64,000 bases of DNA, from positions 1-64,000 of the forward strand of contig JAIKWZ010000006.1 in NCBI GenBank assembly GCA_024684375.1. The letters are read 5' to 3'. The position numbers and the translations under genes were made by a program. Below, piece after piece: positions 19,401 to 29,600 of this stretch. The first letter of the stretch is position 1. Each line of letters opens with the position of its first letter. Source of the DNA: Clostridiales bacterium (GTDB taxonomy: Bacteria; Bacillota; Clostridia; Christensenellales; Aristaeellaceae). The notes beneath the pieces were generated by a model. The model worked only from the letters and a program-made list of their open reading frames with translations, was not told the origin of the DNA and did not search any database.

Positions 19401-20405
19401 TCATTTGATCAGCAACTCGAGTATCTCTACTGCGTTTGTAGCGGCGCCCTTACGGATTTGATCGCCGCAGCACCATAAACACAAGCCCTTGTCGCCGTTG
19501 ATCAAATCTCTGCGTACCCGACCCACATAAACAAGATCCTGATCGCTCACATCAAGCGGAGTTGGATAATTCCTCCCTTCGATGCTGTCCGTCAGCACAC
19601 AACCGGGCGCACACGAGATCGCGGCCTTTACTTCGTCCATTGTCACATCTCTGTCAAGCTTCAGCTGGACACTGATCGAATGAGACCTGATCACGGGGAT
19701 CCTTACACATGTGCAGCACACTTTGAGTTCAGGCAGATGCAATATTTTCCTGCCTTCGTTCTGCATCTTCATTTCTTCTGTTGTATAATCGTTATCGATC
19801 TCACTGCCTATGAAAGGAATGGCGTTGGAAAGGATCTGACACGGGAAAACGTTGCTGGTTTTTGCTTCGCCTGTGAGCTCCTGACGCATCTGTGTTTCAA
19901 GCTCAACTATTCCCTCGCGTCCTGCACCTGACACAGCCTGATAGGTACAAGCTACCATTTCGCATATCTTGGCGATCCGAGCTATACCGCTAACTGCCAT
20001 GAGTGTCACAATTGTTGAACAGTTAGGATTAGCTATGACGCCTTTATGAGTAAATGCGTCTTCGCCGTTTATCTGAGGGATCACAAGAGGCACATCATCG
20101 TCAAGCCTGAACGCAGACGAATTGTCGATAAAGACAGCACCGCTTTGAACAATAGAAGGCCGGAATTTCTGAGCCATGGCATTGCTTACAGCGCCGAGCA
20201 CAAAATCCATTCCCTGAAAAGAATCGTCACGGGTCTCTTCGACCGTTATCTCTTTTGCGCCGCAGTAGACCTTCTTCCCCGCGCTGGACGCGCTGGCAAG
20301 AGCTTTGACAGTGCCAAGAGGAACATTCCTTTCAGAAAGAACCTTAAGCATTTGCTGTCCAACCGCTCCGGTCGCACCCAGTACGGCCACATTCCATTTT
20401 TTCAT
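19401..20405 (-). CDS. asd: Aspartate-semialdehyde dehydrogenase
   Basis: NVAVLGATGAVGQQMLKVL...NPNCSTIVTLMAV...QAVSGAGREG. Confidence 0.97.
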   Translation of the reverse strand: MKKWNVAVLGATGAVGQQMLKVLSERNVPLGTVKALASASSAGKKVYCGAKEITVEETRDDSFQGMDFVLGAVSNAMAQKFRPSIVQSGAVFIDNSSAFRLDDDVPLVIPQINGEDAFTHKGVIANPNCSTIVTLMAVSGIARIAKICEMVACTYQAVSGAGREGIVELETQMRQELTGEAKTSNVFPCQILSNAIPFIGSEIDNDYTTEEMKMQNEGRKILHLPELKVCCTCVRIPVIRSHSISVQLKLDRDVTMDEVKAAISCAPGCVLTDSIEGRNYPTPLDVSDQDLVYVGRVRRDLINGDKGLCLWCCGDQIRKGAATNAVEILELLIK

Positions 20406-20417
20406 GGGGTTACTCCT

Positions 20418-21545
20418 TTATTTAAGCATGATAAAACCATGATTGGATCTAATATAATCGAATGGTATTTCATCAAGCTTTATTGAACTGGTTTCGATAA
20501 TTGTATAGTTATCCTTCTCAAAAGAATGGCTGGCAGGAAGCATAGATAAATCGCATTCGGAAGGCATGCGAATATAAAATTCTCTTAGGTCGCTGCATTT
20601 GATCTCTGCCGCTTTAAGAGCCTCAGGAAGCATATTCCTTCGGCCTTCTTTGACAGAAAGAATATCTTTTAGTATATTCGCTGCGGTCGGCAAGCTGCCG
20701 GCGCCCTGGCCTGAATACCCGAACAAACCGGATTTTTCTGCTGTATACCATGCGTAATTCAAATTTGAAGAGGTAGCTGCTTCTGAGGAAAAAGCTTCAA
20801 CAAGCTCAGGCATGACCCAAGCCTTAAGCGAACCATCTTCATTTAGAGCAGAATAAGAAGTCAAGCGGATATGTTTCCTGCATTTTTTTGCATAGTCCAG
20901 GTCTATCCTGTTGATGTTTGAAAGACCATAACGGAGGATCTGCTTTTCATCCGGTAATAAACCGAAGGCAACAGCGCAGGATAAGATCAGCTTTCTTATC
21001 GTGTCAAGCCCTTCGATATCGCTCGTCGGATCCTTTTCGGCATAGCCCAATGCCTGAGCTTTTTTTAACGCAGCTTCAAAATCGGGGCATTCAGTCTGAA
21101 GCTTATCGAGTATATAATTGCTGGTACCGTTCAATATACCACCCAGTGATATAATTCTGTCTACAGCCTGAGTGAGCTGCAGATTAGAAAGGTAAGCAAT
21201 GCCGCCTCCGCATGCAGCGCTGAATAGGAATGCTTTTCCGCTCTTTCGTGCGGTTGAATTGAGTTCACACGCGTATTTGCTGACAAGAAGTTTGTTGGCT
21301 GTAACTACATGCTTGCCTTTGTTAAGGCACTCAGACACGTAGGTGCGAGCTGGTTCGATGCCACCCATCGTCTCAACGACGAGCTCGATCTCCGGGTCAT
21401 CTGAGATATCAGAAAACTCGGTCGTCATAAGAGCATTCCATTTTTTTAGATCGAGAACACGTTTCACAACGATGTCACGACGTTCAGACAGAAGCTCAAA
21501 TACCCCTCTTCCTATTGTTCCAAAGCCCAAAATAGCAATTTTCAT
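20418..21545 (-). CDS. hom: Homoserine dehydrogenase
   Basis: IAILGFGTIGRGVFELL...VVTANKLLVSKYACEL...GGILNGTSNYIL...DPTSDIEGLDTIRKL. Confidence 0.96.
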   Translation of the reverse strand: MKIAILGFGTIGRGVFELLSERRDIVVKRVLDLKKWNALMTTEFSDISDDPEIELVVETMGGIEPARTYVSECLNKGKHVVTANKLLVSKYACELNSTARKSGKAFLFSAACGGGIAYLSNLQLTQAVDRIISLGGILNGTSNYILDKLQTECPDFEAALKKAQALGYAEKDPTSDIEGLDTIRKLILSCAVAFGLLPDEKQILRYGLSNINRIDLDYAKKCRKHIRLTSYSALNEDGSLKAWVMPELVEAFSSEAATSSNLNYAWYTAEKSGLFGYSGQGAGSLPTAANILKDILSVKEGRRNMLPEALKAAEIKCSDLREFYIRMPSECDLSMLPASHSFEKDNYTIIETSSIKLDEIPFDYIRSNHGFIMLK

Positions 21546-21604
21546 TTCGCTTCACCAAACTTAACAGACTTATCAAATAAAAACCTTGCCATATTACCCT
21601 TTTA

Positions 21605-21633
21605 ATTGTATCATAGATTGAAACGTTTGACAA
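21605..21633 (-). promoter_or_regulatory. Putative sigma-A promoter of hom-asd
   Basis: Minus strand TTGTCA-17 bp-TACAAT. Confidence 0.6.
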
Positions 21634-21652
21634 TATAAGGGATTATATTTTT

Positions 21653-22528
21653 TTGTTTACAATAGTTTTTAACCCCGAAACCGGAACAAAAAGAACTCTT
21701 CATGTACTCGATGAAGTCAAAACTATCTTAGACTCACAAAGCATATCATATACTACATTCAATATTATTGATCATATTGATGAGTCCGCATATTCTTCCA
21801 TTCCTTCCGGAAGCCAAGACACTGTTTGTATTCTCGGCGGTGATGGCACTGTATTACGCACGTTCAATAAGCTGAACGGTGATTCTTTCAGGCTGATGAT
21901 CGTTCCGTGCGGAACAGGGAACGATTTCATTAAATCTCTGGGCCTTCCAAAGGATCCGATCAAGGCTTTCAATGCTCAGATAAATGGAACTGTTCGGCAC
22001 ATCGATTATCTTTTAGCCAATAACAGACGTTTCTTAAATGTAATGGGCGCAGGGTTTGATGTGGATGTACTGACCAAGCTGAATGCATTTAAGCATAAAT
22101 TCAGCGGACTTAAATCATACCTTATGGCCGTTATTCACGCAGTTCGGGGGTATTCCCCCATCGAATTAGAAATCTCGCAGGATGGATCGCCTTTTTCTAA
22201 AAGACAACTGTCCCTTATCTCAATCGGGAACGGAAGCTATATTGGCGGTGGCATGAAAGCTGTTCCGGGAGCTATTACCCATGATGGTATAATAGATGTA
22301 GTTGAGGTAAAGGCAGTCAAGCGCTGGCAGCTCCTTTTCCTTCTTCCTCTTTTTATATTGGGCCTACATGTGAAATTTGGTCTTGGAAAAGCTTACAGCT
22401 GCAAAAAAATATCAATTATTTCAAAGAATATGGATTACCAGCTCGACGGTGAGATATTCAATGATGAAAGTGTAAGTGTAAATATAGTATCCGGCAGACT
22501 CCAGGCTTTTGACAAAAGCTCACGTTAG
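21653..22528 (+). CDS. Diacylglycerol/lipid kinase family protein (DagK/YegS)
   Basis: ILGGDGTVLRTFN...VPCGTGNDFIKSLG; TTG start. Confidence 0.92.
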   Translation: MFTIVFNPETGTKRTLHVLDEVKTILDSQSISYTTFNIIDHIDESAYSSIPSGSQDTVCILGGDGTVLRTFNKLNGDSFRLMIVPCGTGNDFIKSLGLPKDPIKAFNAQINGTVRHIDYLLANNRRFLNVMGAGFDVDVLTKLNAFKHKFSGLKSYLMAVIHAVRGYSPIELEISQDGSPFSKRQLSLISIGNGSYIGGGMKAVPGAITHDGIIDVVEVKAVKRWQLLFLLPLFILGLHVKFGLGKAYSCKKISIISKNMDYQLDGEIFNDESVSVNIVSGRLQAFDKSSR

Positions 22529-22530
22529 TT

Positions 22531-23223
22531 TCAGGATGCCTGAAGGGAGTCATTTACAGCAAAATTTACCGCAGAAAAAACCTTGTCGCCCAACATGCAC
22601 AGTGAGCCGTGCGGTGCGTTAAGCATTGTTTCAAGTACATAGTTATAAGCGTCAATCTTTTCCCTCAGCTTCGTCGCGGTTTCGACTACATCCTGTGAGG
22701 AAACTAAAAGCTGTGCAGCGTCATCAGTAAGACAATATGCGTGGTTAAGTATGATCCTGCCAAGCTCGTCACTGTACTTTGTATAAAACAGTTTTTTTTC
22801 GATACCTTCCTGTATGGCATCGTTGACAATCTCGCTCAACAAACTTACGCCGCTGAGCTTAATGTGATCTCTTAACATTACATTGCCTTCTATGTAGGCA
22901 ACACGCAACATAATAGATATGTATTCAGTTGATTCATCATTCAGAAAACTGCAGAAAGAAAACACACAATTCAGCTTGTCGATAGCATGCATTTCTACTT
23001 TGGAGATAGCTTTCAAGCAGTTCTCAGCATTGACTTCTACTCTTCGCAGGGATATCGCGTCAAGCAGAGAAAGCTTGCTTTCAAAATGATGGTAAAACCC
23101 GCCCTTTGAAAGTTTAAGTACGTCAAGAACGTCTTGTATAGACGTGTTTTCATAACCTTTTGAGTAAAACAGTTGCTCTGCTGTTTGAATGATAGCGGCT
23201 TTTCTTATGTCGCCCTTGCGCAC
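22531..23223 (-). CDS. TetR/AcrR family transcriptional regulator
   Basis: KAAIIQTAEQLFYSKGYENTSIQDVLDVLKLSKGGFYHHFESKLSLLDA; GTG start. Confidence 0.95.
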   Translation of the reverse strand: MRKGDIRKAAIIQTAEQLFYSKGYENTSIQDVLDVLKLSKGGFYHHFESKLSLLDAISLRRVEVNAENCLKAISKVEMHAIDKLNCVFSFCSFLNDESTEYISIMLRVAYIEGNVMLRDHIKLSGVSLLSEIVNDAIQEGIEKKLFYTKYSDELGRIILNHAYCLTDDAAQLLVSSQDVVETATKLREKIDAYNYVLETMLNAPHGSLCMLGDKVFSAVNFAVNDSLQAS

Positions 23224-23241
23224 TCAACTCACCATCCAATA

Positions 23242-23263
23242 AATACATACCGAAGTCTGTATT
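23242..23263. promoter_or_regulatory. Putative TetR operator (autoregulatory dyad)
   Basis: AATACATACCGAAGTCTGTATT; AATACA/TGTATT arms, overlaps predicted start of transcription. Confidence 0.5.
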
Positions 23264-23264
23264 T

Positions 23265-23293
23265 ATTATATAAAACCGAACAGAGTCTGTCAA
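23265..23293 (-). promoter_or_regulatory. Consensus sigma-A promoter of the TetR gene
   Basis: Minus strand TTGACA-17 bp-TATAAT. Confidence 0.75.
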
Positions 23294-23335
23294 TATATTT
23301 ACAACTATTTAAGAAAATATTACAAAAATATTTCG

Positions 23336-24796
23336 TTAATCAAATAAAAGCTTTTCTGCGTAGATGTCCTCAAACTCTTCCTGCGAAGAAAGGTCTACAT
23401 AGACCGTGTTTTTTCTGACCGTCTCCGCAATTAGTCTGTATTTTTTGCTGAAAAGAAGCATTTTCGCGCCATCTCCCGCAGCATTACCTACGGGAGTTAT
23501 CCTATCCGATAATTCATCAGGTATCAACCCAATTTTGCAAGCGGAGTCAATTTTGATATAAGTTCCAAAACCTCCAGCAATGAATACTGTTTCAATCTCT
23601 GATACGTTAATTCCGGCTTGTCTTGCCAGGATCTCAATACCGGAGGCGATAGCTGCTTTTGCAAGCTGAATCTCACGTATGTCTTCTGGGGCTATATAGA
23701 CACTTTCACAGATATTGAATTGTTGTTTCATGCGGCCTTTATAGTCGATCTCACCAATTGTGAGGAGGCATGCTACGGCATCTACAATACCGCTGCCGCA
23801 AATGCCGCAAGGTTTTGTACCGCCGATCGTGGAAAAAGAGATTTCACCGTTTTCAACGCGCACATGATCTATTGCGCCACTCACTCCCCCAATTCCGCAA
23901 GCTATATGCGCTCCTTCAAAAGCAGGCCCAGCAGCGCATGAACATGCGAAATAATCATCGCCTTTCTTTAAAGCGATCTCACCGTTTGTGCCTATGTCGA
24001 TCAGCATAGTGGTTTTGTTGGTTTCATGAAAGCCGCTTGCCAGCATGGCGGAAACTGTATCTGCACCAACAAAACCGGAAATGCACCCTCCGAAAATTGC
24101 TTTCGTACCGTAGTAATCTCTGATATGCAGCGAAGTGTACTCCGGCAGATAAGGCGCTTTTGATATTCCTAGAGTGCTGTAACTGCCTGTTAAGTGCATG
24201 ATAGTGGTATTGCCTACAATTGATAGTTGTTTTATGCTGTTTTTTTGTTTTCCAGCTGTTTGAAGCATCCTTTCAGAAAGCTCTTTGAGAGCATCGTGTA
24301 ATTCCTCAGCGAGTATTGCAGCGTTTGCAGTATCCTCTGTCGCAAACATAATGCGGCTGATAACGTCTGCCCCATGTACCTTTTGAGGATTCAGCATTGA
24401 ATCAGCTGAAATAACGCTTCCGCTGGTGAGGTCACACAAATAGGCCGCGATGGTTGTCGTGCCAATATCAACAGCAACGCCTAATCCTTCCTCATGATCA
24501 GTTTCGAATTGGCTTTGAAAGCCTGAAAGCTGTATCTGTGCAGACTGGTTTGCTATTTGAATGGAGCAATTACCTTCCAGGATCGTTTTACAGCACAGGC
24601 AGGTTCCGTCACTGTCTACAGAGATACTGCCGGATGCTTTGACACGACATTTACCGCATTTTCCGTTCCCGCCACAGGGTGCCGGTATCGAAATACCCGC
24701 GCGGACGATCGCCTTGTAAAGAGTTTCTCCTGTCTCGCCGAAAATTGTGTTTTCAACGACGCCATTTGCGTTTAGTATCTTTATGCTGCACCGCAT
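23336..24796 (-). CDS. ASKHA-domain [2Fe-2S] protein (RamA-like reductive activator of corrinoid proteins, DUF4445)
   Basis: N-terminal ferredoxin IPAPCGGNGKCGKCRV...C; VAVDIGTTTIAAYL, VGNTTIMHLTG, IDIGTNGEIALKKGD, FIAGGFGTYI. Confidence 0.9.
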   Translation of the reverse strand: MRCSIKILNANGVVENTIFGETGETLYKAIVRAGISIPAPCGGNGKCGKCRVKASGSISVDSDGTCLCCKTILEGNCSIQIANQSAQIQLSGFQSQFETDHEEGLGVAVDIGTTTIAAYLCDLTSGSVISADSMLNPQKVHGADVISRIMFATEDTANAAILAEELHDALKELSERMLQTAGKQKNSIKQLSIVGNTTIMHLTGSYSTLGISKAPYLPEYTSLHIRDYYGTKAIFGGCISGFVGADTVSAMLASGFHETNKTTMLIDIGTNGEIALKKGDDYFACSCAAGPAFEGAHIACGIGGVSGAIDHVRVENGEISFSTIGGTKPCGICGSGIVDAVACLLTIGEIDYKGRMKQQFNICESVYIAPEDIREIQLAKAAIASGIEILARQAGINVSEIETVFIAGGFGTYIKIDSACKIGLIPDELSDRITPVGNAAGDGAKMLLFSKKYRLIAETVRKNTVYVDLSSQEEFEDIYAEKLLFD

Positions 24797-26636
24797 GTTC
24801 TTTTCTCCCGTCAGATTTCATTTTAATGTGCTTATTCGGTACGGTATCACGCACCAGACATTTAGGCGAGCTCCCTATAAGGTCATATCTTCCTGCCTTT
24901 TTCAGGGCTTCAATGACAAGGTCGTGATTTTCTGGTAAATTGTAATGGATCAAAGCCCTTTGCAACGCTTTGTCATGAAGGTTTTTGGCTACATAAACTT
25001 TTTGCATGTTGCGAGGATCAAGGCCAGTATAATACATACAAGTCGAAAGCGTACCGGGGGTAGGATAAAAATCCTGGACCTGCTCCGGATGTAGATGTGT
25101 GTCTCTGAGATATTCAGCCAGCATTATGGCATCCTTTAGAGTACAGCCTGGGTGACTGCTCATAAAATATGGTACCAGGTATTGATTTTTTCCGTATTTT
25201 TTATTGGACTGCTCAAACTGACGTCTGAATTCTTCAAATACATCTTTTCCTGGTTTTCCCATATAGGAGAGCACATTGGGCGCTATATGCTCCGGTGCGA
25301 CTTTTAGTTGTCCACTTATATGGTGTTGGACGAGCTCGTCAAGCAAAGAGTTTTTCCGGTCAAGGAGCATATAATCGTATCTGATTCCACTGCGAACAAA
25401 AACCTTTTTGATTTTCGGGAGTGACCTGATCGAACGCAGGATGTCTATATACTCACTGTGATCTGGATCTATGTTTGGACATGGCTTTGGATACAGACAC
25501 TGCTTATTAAAGCATGTACCGGTCTTTAACTGTTTATCACAGGAAGGGTGTCTGAAATTCGCTGTGGGGCCGCCAACGTCGTGAATGTAGCCCTTGAAAT
25601 TCTTCTTTTCTGTAAGCAAACGGGCTTCCTGCAATAAAGATTCTTTAGACCTTGAAGTAACGATCCTTCCCTGATGGAAGGTAATGGCGCAGAAACTGCA
25701 GGAGCCAAAGCATCCGCGTTCGGAAACAAGAGAGAACTCAACTTCCTTCAGTGCAGGAATCCCACCGTTTTTATCATACATTGGATGCCATTTTCGGGTG
25801 TAATTCAGAGCATATGTTTCATCAAGTTCACGCGTGGAAAGCGGCTTGCAAGGCATATTCTGAATGACATAATGACTTTGATGCTTTTGAGCAAGTCGTT
25901 TGCCGCGTATTGGATCCTGTGCGTTATACTCCAACATAAACGCCCGACAATAGGAAGCCTTATTGTTGGCCACTTCCTCGGCAGATGGCAGTTCTATGGC
26001 ATCAGAAGGCAGATTACGTGCAAGTACACATGTACCTGGGATCCGACAGGCCTCAGTGGGTAAACCGCTGTCCGCAAATGAGGCGACCTCAAGTATCGTT
26101 CTCTCACCCATACCGAACATGAGAATATCAACGCCGCTGTCTACAAGCACAGAAAAACGCACTTTGTCATCCCAGTAATCATAATGGGCAAATCTGCGCA
26201 GAGAAGCTTCAACGCCTCCTGCGGCGATAAAAATGTCAGTGTACGCTTCTCTGATTCGGTTAGCGTAAACGATCAGCGCTCTGTCCGGCCGTCTACCGGC
26301 TTTTCCACCGGGCGAATATACGTCGTCATGCCGACGTTTTTTTGCAGCAGTATAATTGTTGACCATACTGTCAACAACACCCGTACCGATCAAAAAGCCC
26401 AAACGAGGGCGTCCAAAACGTTTAAAATCCTCACATGAATGATAGTCTGGCTGCGGAAGCATGCAGATCCTGTATCCTGCACTTGCAAGTACGCGCGAAA
26501 TAATGGCGTGACCGAAGGATGGGTGATCAACGTATGCATCGCCGCTGACATACACAAAATCAGGCTGTTCCCAGCCCAGGGAAAGCATTTCTTCTTTTGT
26601 TACCGGCAGAAAGCCCTGCTTAAGTCCATCTGTCAT
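24753..26636 (-). CDS. YgiQ family radical SAM protein
   Basis: PDFVYVSGDAYVDHPSFGHAIISRVLASAGYRI...SERGCFGSCSFCAITFHQGR...QVQDFYPTPGTLSTCMYYTG. Confidence 0.96.
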   Translation of the reverse strand: MTDGLKQGFLPVTKEEMLSLGWEQPDFVYVSGDAYVDHPSFGHAIISRVLASAGYRICMLPQPDYHSCEDFKRFGRPRLGFLIGTGVVDSMVNNYTAAKKRRHDDVYSPGGKAGRRPDRALIVYANRIREAYTDIFIAAGGVEASLRRFAHYDYWDDKVRFSVLVDSGVDILMFGMGERTILEVASFADSGLPTEACRIPGTCVLARNLPSDAIELPSAEEVANNKASYCRAFMLEYNAQDPIRGKRLAQKHQSHYVIQNMPCKPLSTRELDETYALNYTRKWHPMYDKNGGIPALKEVEFSLVSERGCFGSCSFCAITFHQGRIVTSRSKESLLQEARLLTEKKNFKGYIHDVGGPTANFRHPSCDKQLKTGTCFNKQCLYPKPCPNIDPDHSEYIDILRSIRSLPKIKKVFVRSGIRYDYMLLDRKNSLLDELVQHHISGQLKVAPEHIAPNVLSYMGKPGKDVFEEFRRQFEQSNKKYGKNQYLVPYFMSSHPGCTLKDAIMLAEYLRDTHLHPEQVQDFYPTPGTLSTCMYYTGLDPRNMQKVYVAKNLHDKALQRALIHYNLPENHDLVIEALKKAGRYDLIGSSPKCLVRDTVPNKHIKMKSDGRKEHAVQHKDTKRKWRR

Positions 26637-26648
26637 TAAACTTACTAC

Positions 26649-29600
26649 CTATTGCTGCATTTTCTCAAACAATGAATTTAATCCCTCAGCGCAGCTCACA
26701 ATAAGCTTTTCAACAGGCTGATGGACTTCGGAAAAAGCAATAACACCTTTTTGTTTTGGGAGAAGCTTGAACCTGCTGTCTTGTTTTAATGCGTCAAGCA
26801 GCTTAAACACATTGATCTCACCCTCATGAGAGAAACGAAGCATAAGCATATCGCTTCTATAACTGACGTTGTCAATAAACAGTTTTTCACACGCTGTCTT
26901 GAGCAGAGCAATATTTATAAGATTGATAACAGGTCTGTCCGGGTCGCCGAACCTGTCGATCAATTCGTCAATTACGTCGTCCCTGATCCGTTTATTGCTG
27001 ATTTCGGCAATACGCTTGTACATTTCAATCCTGGTCACATCACTGGTCACATAATCTGAAGGCAGATAGGCGTCGATCGCTATATCGATTTTTGTAGAAA
27101 CCTGTGTGTGCTGAACTGTGCCCTGCAGTTCTCTGATGGCTTCATCTATCATTTTTACATACAGATCGTAACCAACAGCTGCCATATGCCCGCTTTGCTC
27201 GGCGCCGAGGATGTTGCCTGCACCGCGTATCTCCAGATCTCTCATTGCCACACGAAAGCCGCTGCCAAACTCAGTAAACTCTCTGATCGCATTCAGGCGT
27301 TTTTCCGCGTCCTGAGTAAGGATTTTATTAGGATTGACCGTCAGGTATGCATAAGCTACCCTGTTAGAGCGCCCCACTCTGCCGCGAAGCTGGTAAAGCT
27401 GAGAAAGTCCGAATCTGTCTGCATCACAAACGATAAGGGTATTCGCTCTTGGTACGTCAAGGCCGGCTTCTATAATCGTTGAACACAAAAGCACGTCGAA
27501 CTTTCCGTCATAAAAGTCCAGCATAACGTCCTCAAGGTTGTGTTCCCGCATCTGGCCGTGAGCGATTGCTATCCTGGCTTCGGGCACGAGCCTCTTTAAA
27601 CGGCTGTACACGATCTCAATCGACTGTACGCGGTTGTAAAGCATATATACCTGTCCGCCCCTGGAAAGTTCTCTGAGTATAGCGTCTCTTACAAGACTGT
27701 CCGAATACTCAACTACATAAGTCTGGATAGGAAAACGTTCTTCGGGAGGAGTTTTAAGAATGGACATATCCCTTATGCCCACCATGGACATATGCAATGT
27801 GCGTGGAATGGGTGTAGCGGAGAGCGTGAGTACATCGACACTTTGTTTGTACTGTTTTATCGTTTCCTTGTGAGATACACCGAAACGCTGTTCTTCATCA
27901 ACTACAAGCAGGCCGAGATCCTTAAATTCAATATCTTTCCCAAGCAGCCTGTGGGTACCTATAACGAAGTCTATTTCTCCTTTTTTTAGCTTGTGGATAA
28001 CCTCTTTTTGCTCCGAAGAAGTCTTGAAACGGCTGAGCGTATCTATTCTGACAGGGAAAGATCCAAATCTATTCAGTGCAGTGGCATAATGTTGCTGCAC
28101 AAGTATAGTGGTTGGAGCAAGCAGCACAGCCTGTTTGCCTTCCATTACGCATTTAAAAACCGCTCTGAGCGCGACTTCCGTTTTTCCATAGCCCACGTCA
28201 CCGCAAAGCAGCCTGTCCATTACGCGCGGCTTTTCCATGTCACGCTTGATCTCATCGGTGGCGACCACCTGGTCGGGTGTTTCTTCAAACTGGAAAGCGT
28301 CTTCAAATTCCCTTTGCCAGGGCGTATCAGGAGCAAATGCGTAACCGGGAGCGGAGGAACGCTGTGCGTATAGCTTTATAAGATCTCCGGCTATCTCCCT
28401 TATGGCTTTTTGTACACGGGATTTCTGCTTCTGCCATTCCCCACCGGATAGACGGTTCAGCTTAGGCGCCTCTCCTTCAGATCCGATATACTTTTGGATC
28501 CTGTCCATTTGATCAGTGGGAACATAGAGCTTGTCCGTGCCGCCATATCGTATATTCAGGAAATCTCTGCTTCTGCCATCCACTGTCATGCGGACGGTAC
28601 CCAAATACTGTCCTATTCCATGGTTTTCATGAACTACATAGTCACCTACATTCAACTGTATAAAGGCTGACGTCTTGTTCTGCGAAGAGGTGTAAGAACG
28701 TTTTTTTTGCATCTTACGTCCGAACAGATCGTCCTCACAGAAAACATAAAGAGGAAGTTCAGGAATTGAGAAGCCGGAAGATAAATTGGTAGTAAGCACA
28801 GCAGGAATCGCTGGCGTAAGCTCGTATCCATCAGTATCGATAAATGGAGCGATCACTCCTTCGTCAGCAAGCGCCCTGCTAAGCCTGGCGCCCCTTGATT
28901 CACTTCCTGCGAGCAGAGCTATATAGGCATTATTTTGCTGAAGTCGTCTTATTTCTGTGGATATCTCTTTTATATTTCCATTAAAGCCGACAGAAGATAC
29001 AGCATCAAACTTTATCAGCTTTTGCGGAGGGAAATCCGTCCTTCCCTTTATAATAATGTCAAGCGTTATTATAGAATGCTTGAGAATAGATTGTAAGGTT
29101 TCTGAAAAATCGTTAATGATCTCCGCCTGAAAAGGGAGAGCCTCTCCCCTCTCAAGCGCAGTTTTATAATTCAGAAAAAAATCTTCAGATAGGCTGCGCA
29201 GTCTTTCTTTGACCCTGTCAGCGTGTTCCACTACAACGATTTGCGAAGGAAAATAATCAGTTATCTGTTCGCAGTCTCCACACACTGCGGCCAGAAAAGA
29301 GTAATCTAATTCAAGCGAAAGCGAGTTGCGCAGAGCGTCAGCAAGACCCCTAAAGCGCTTGTCGTGTCCTGCCCTGAGAGTATTTTCAGGAGCATTAGTC
29401 CCTTGTGGGTCAGTTGGAGGGATTGTATCAGCTATTTCGTCGGACTCTGTAAGTTTGAAAAATTTTTCGCAAGGCTCTAGTCCGAATTGGCGTTCCAGTT
29501 CACGCTGACGAAGCAGATTCTGAGCTTCGGTTCTTTCTGTAAGTGTTTTGTCGATCGCATTGGCCGCGTCAGCAGCTTCCTGCTTCGAAAAGAGTATTTC

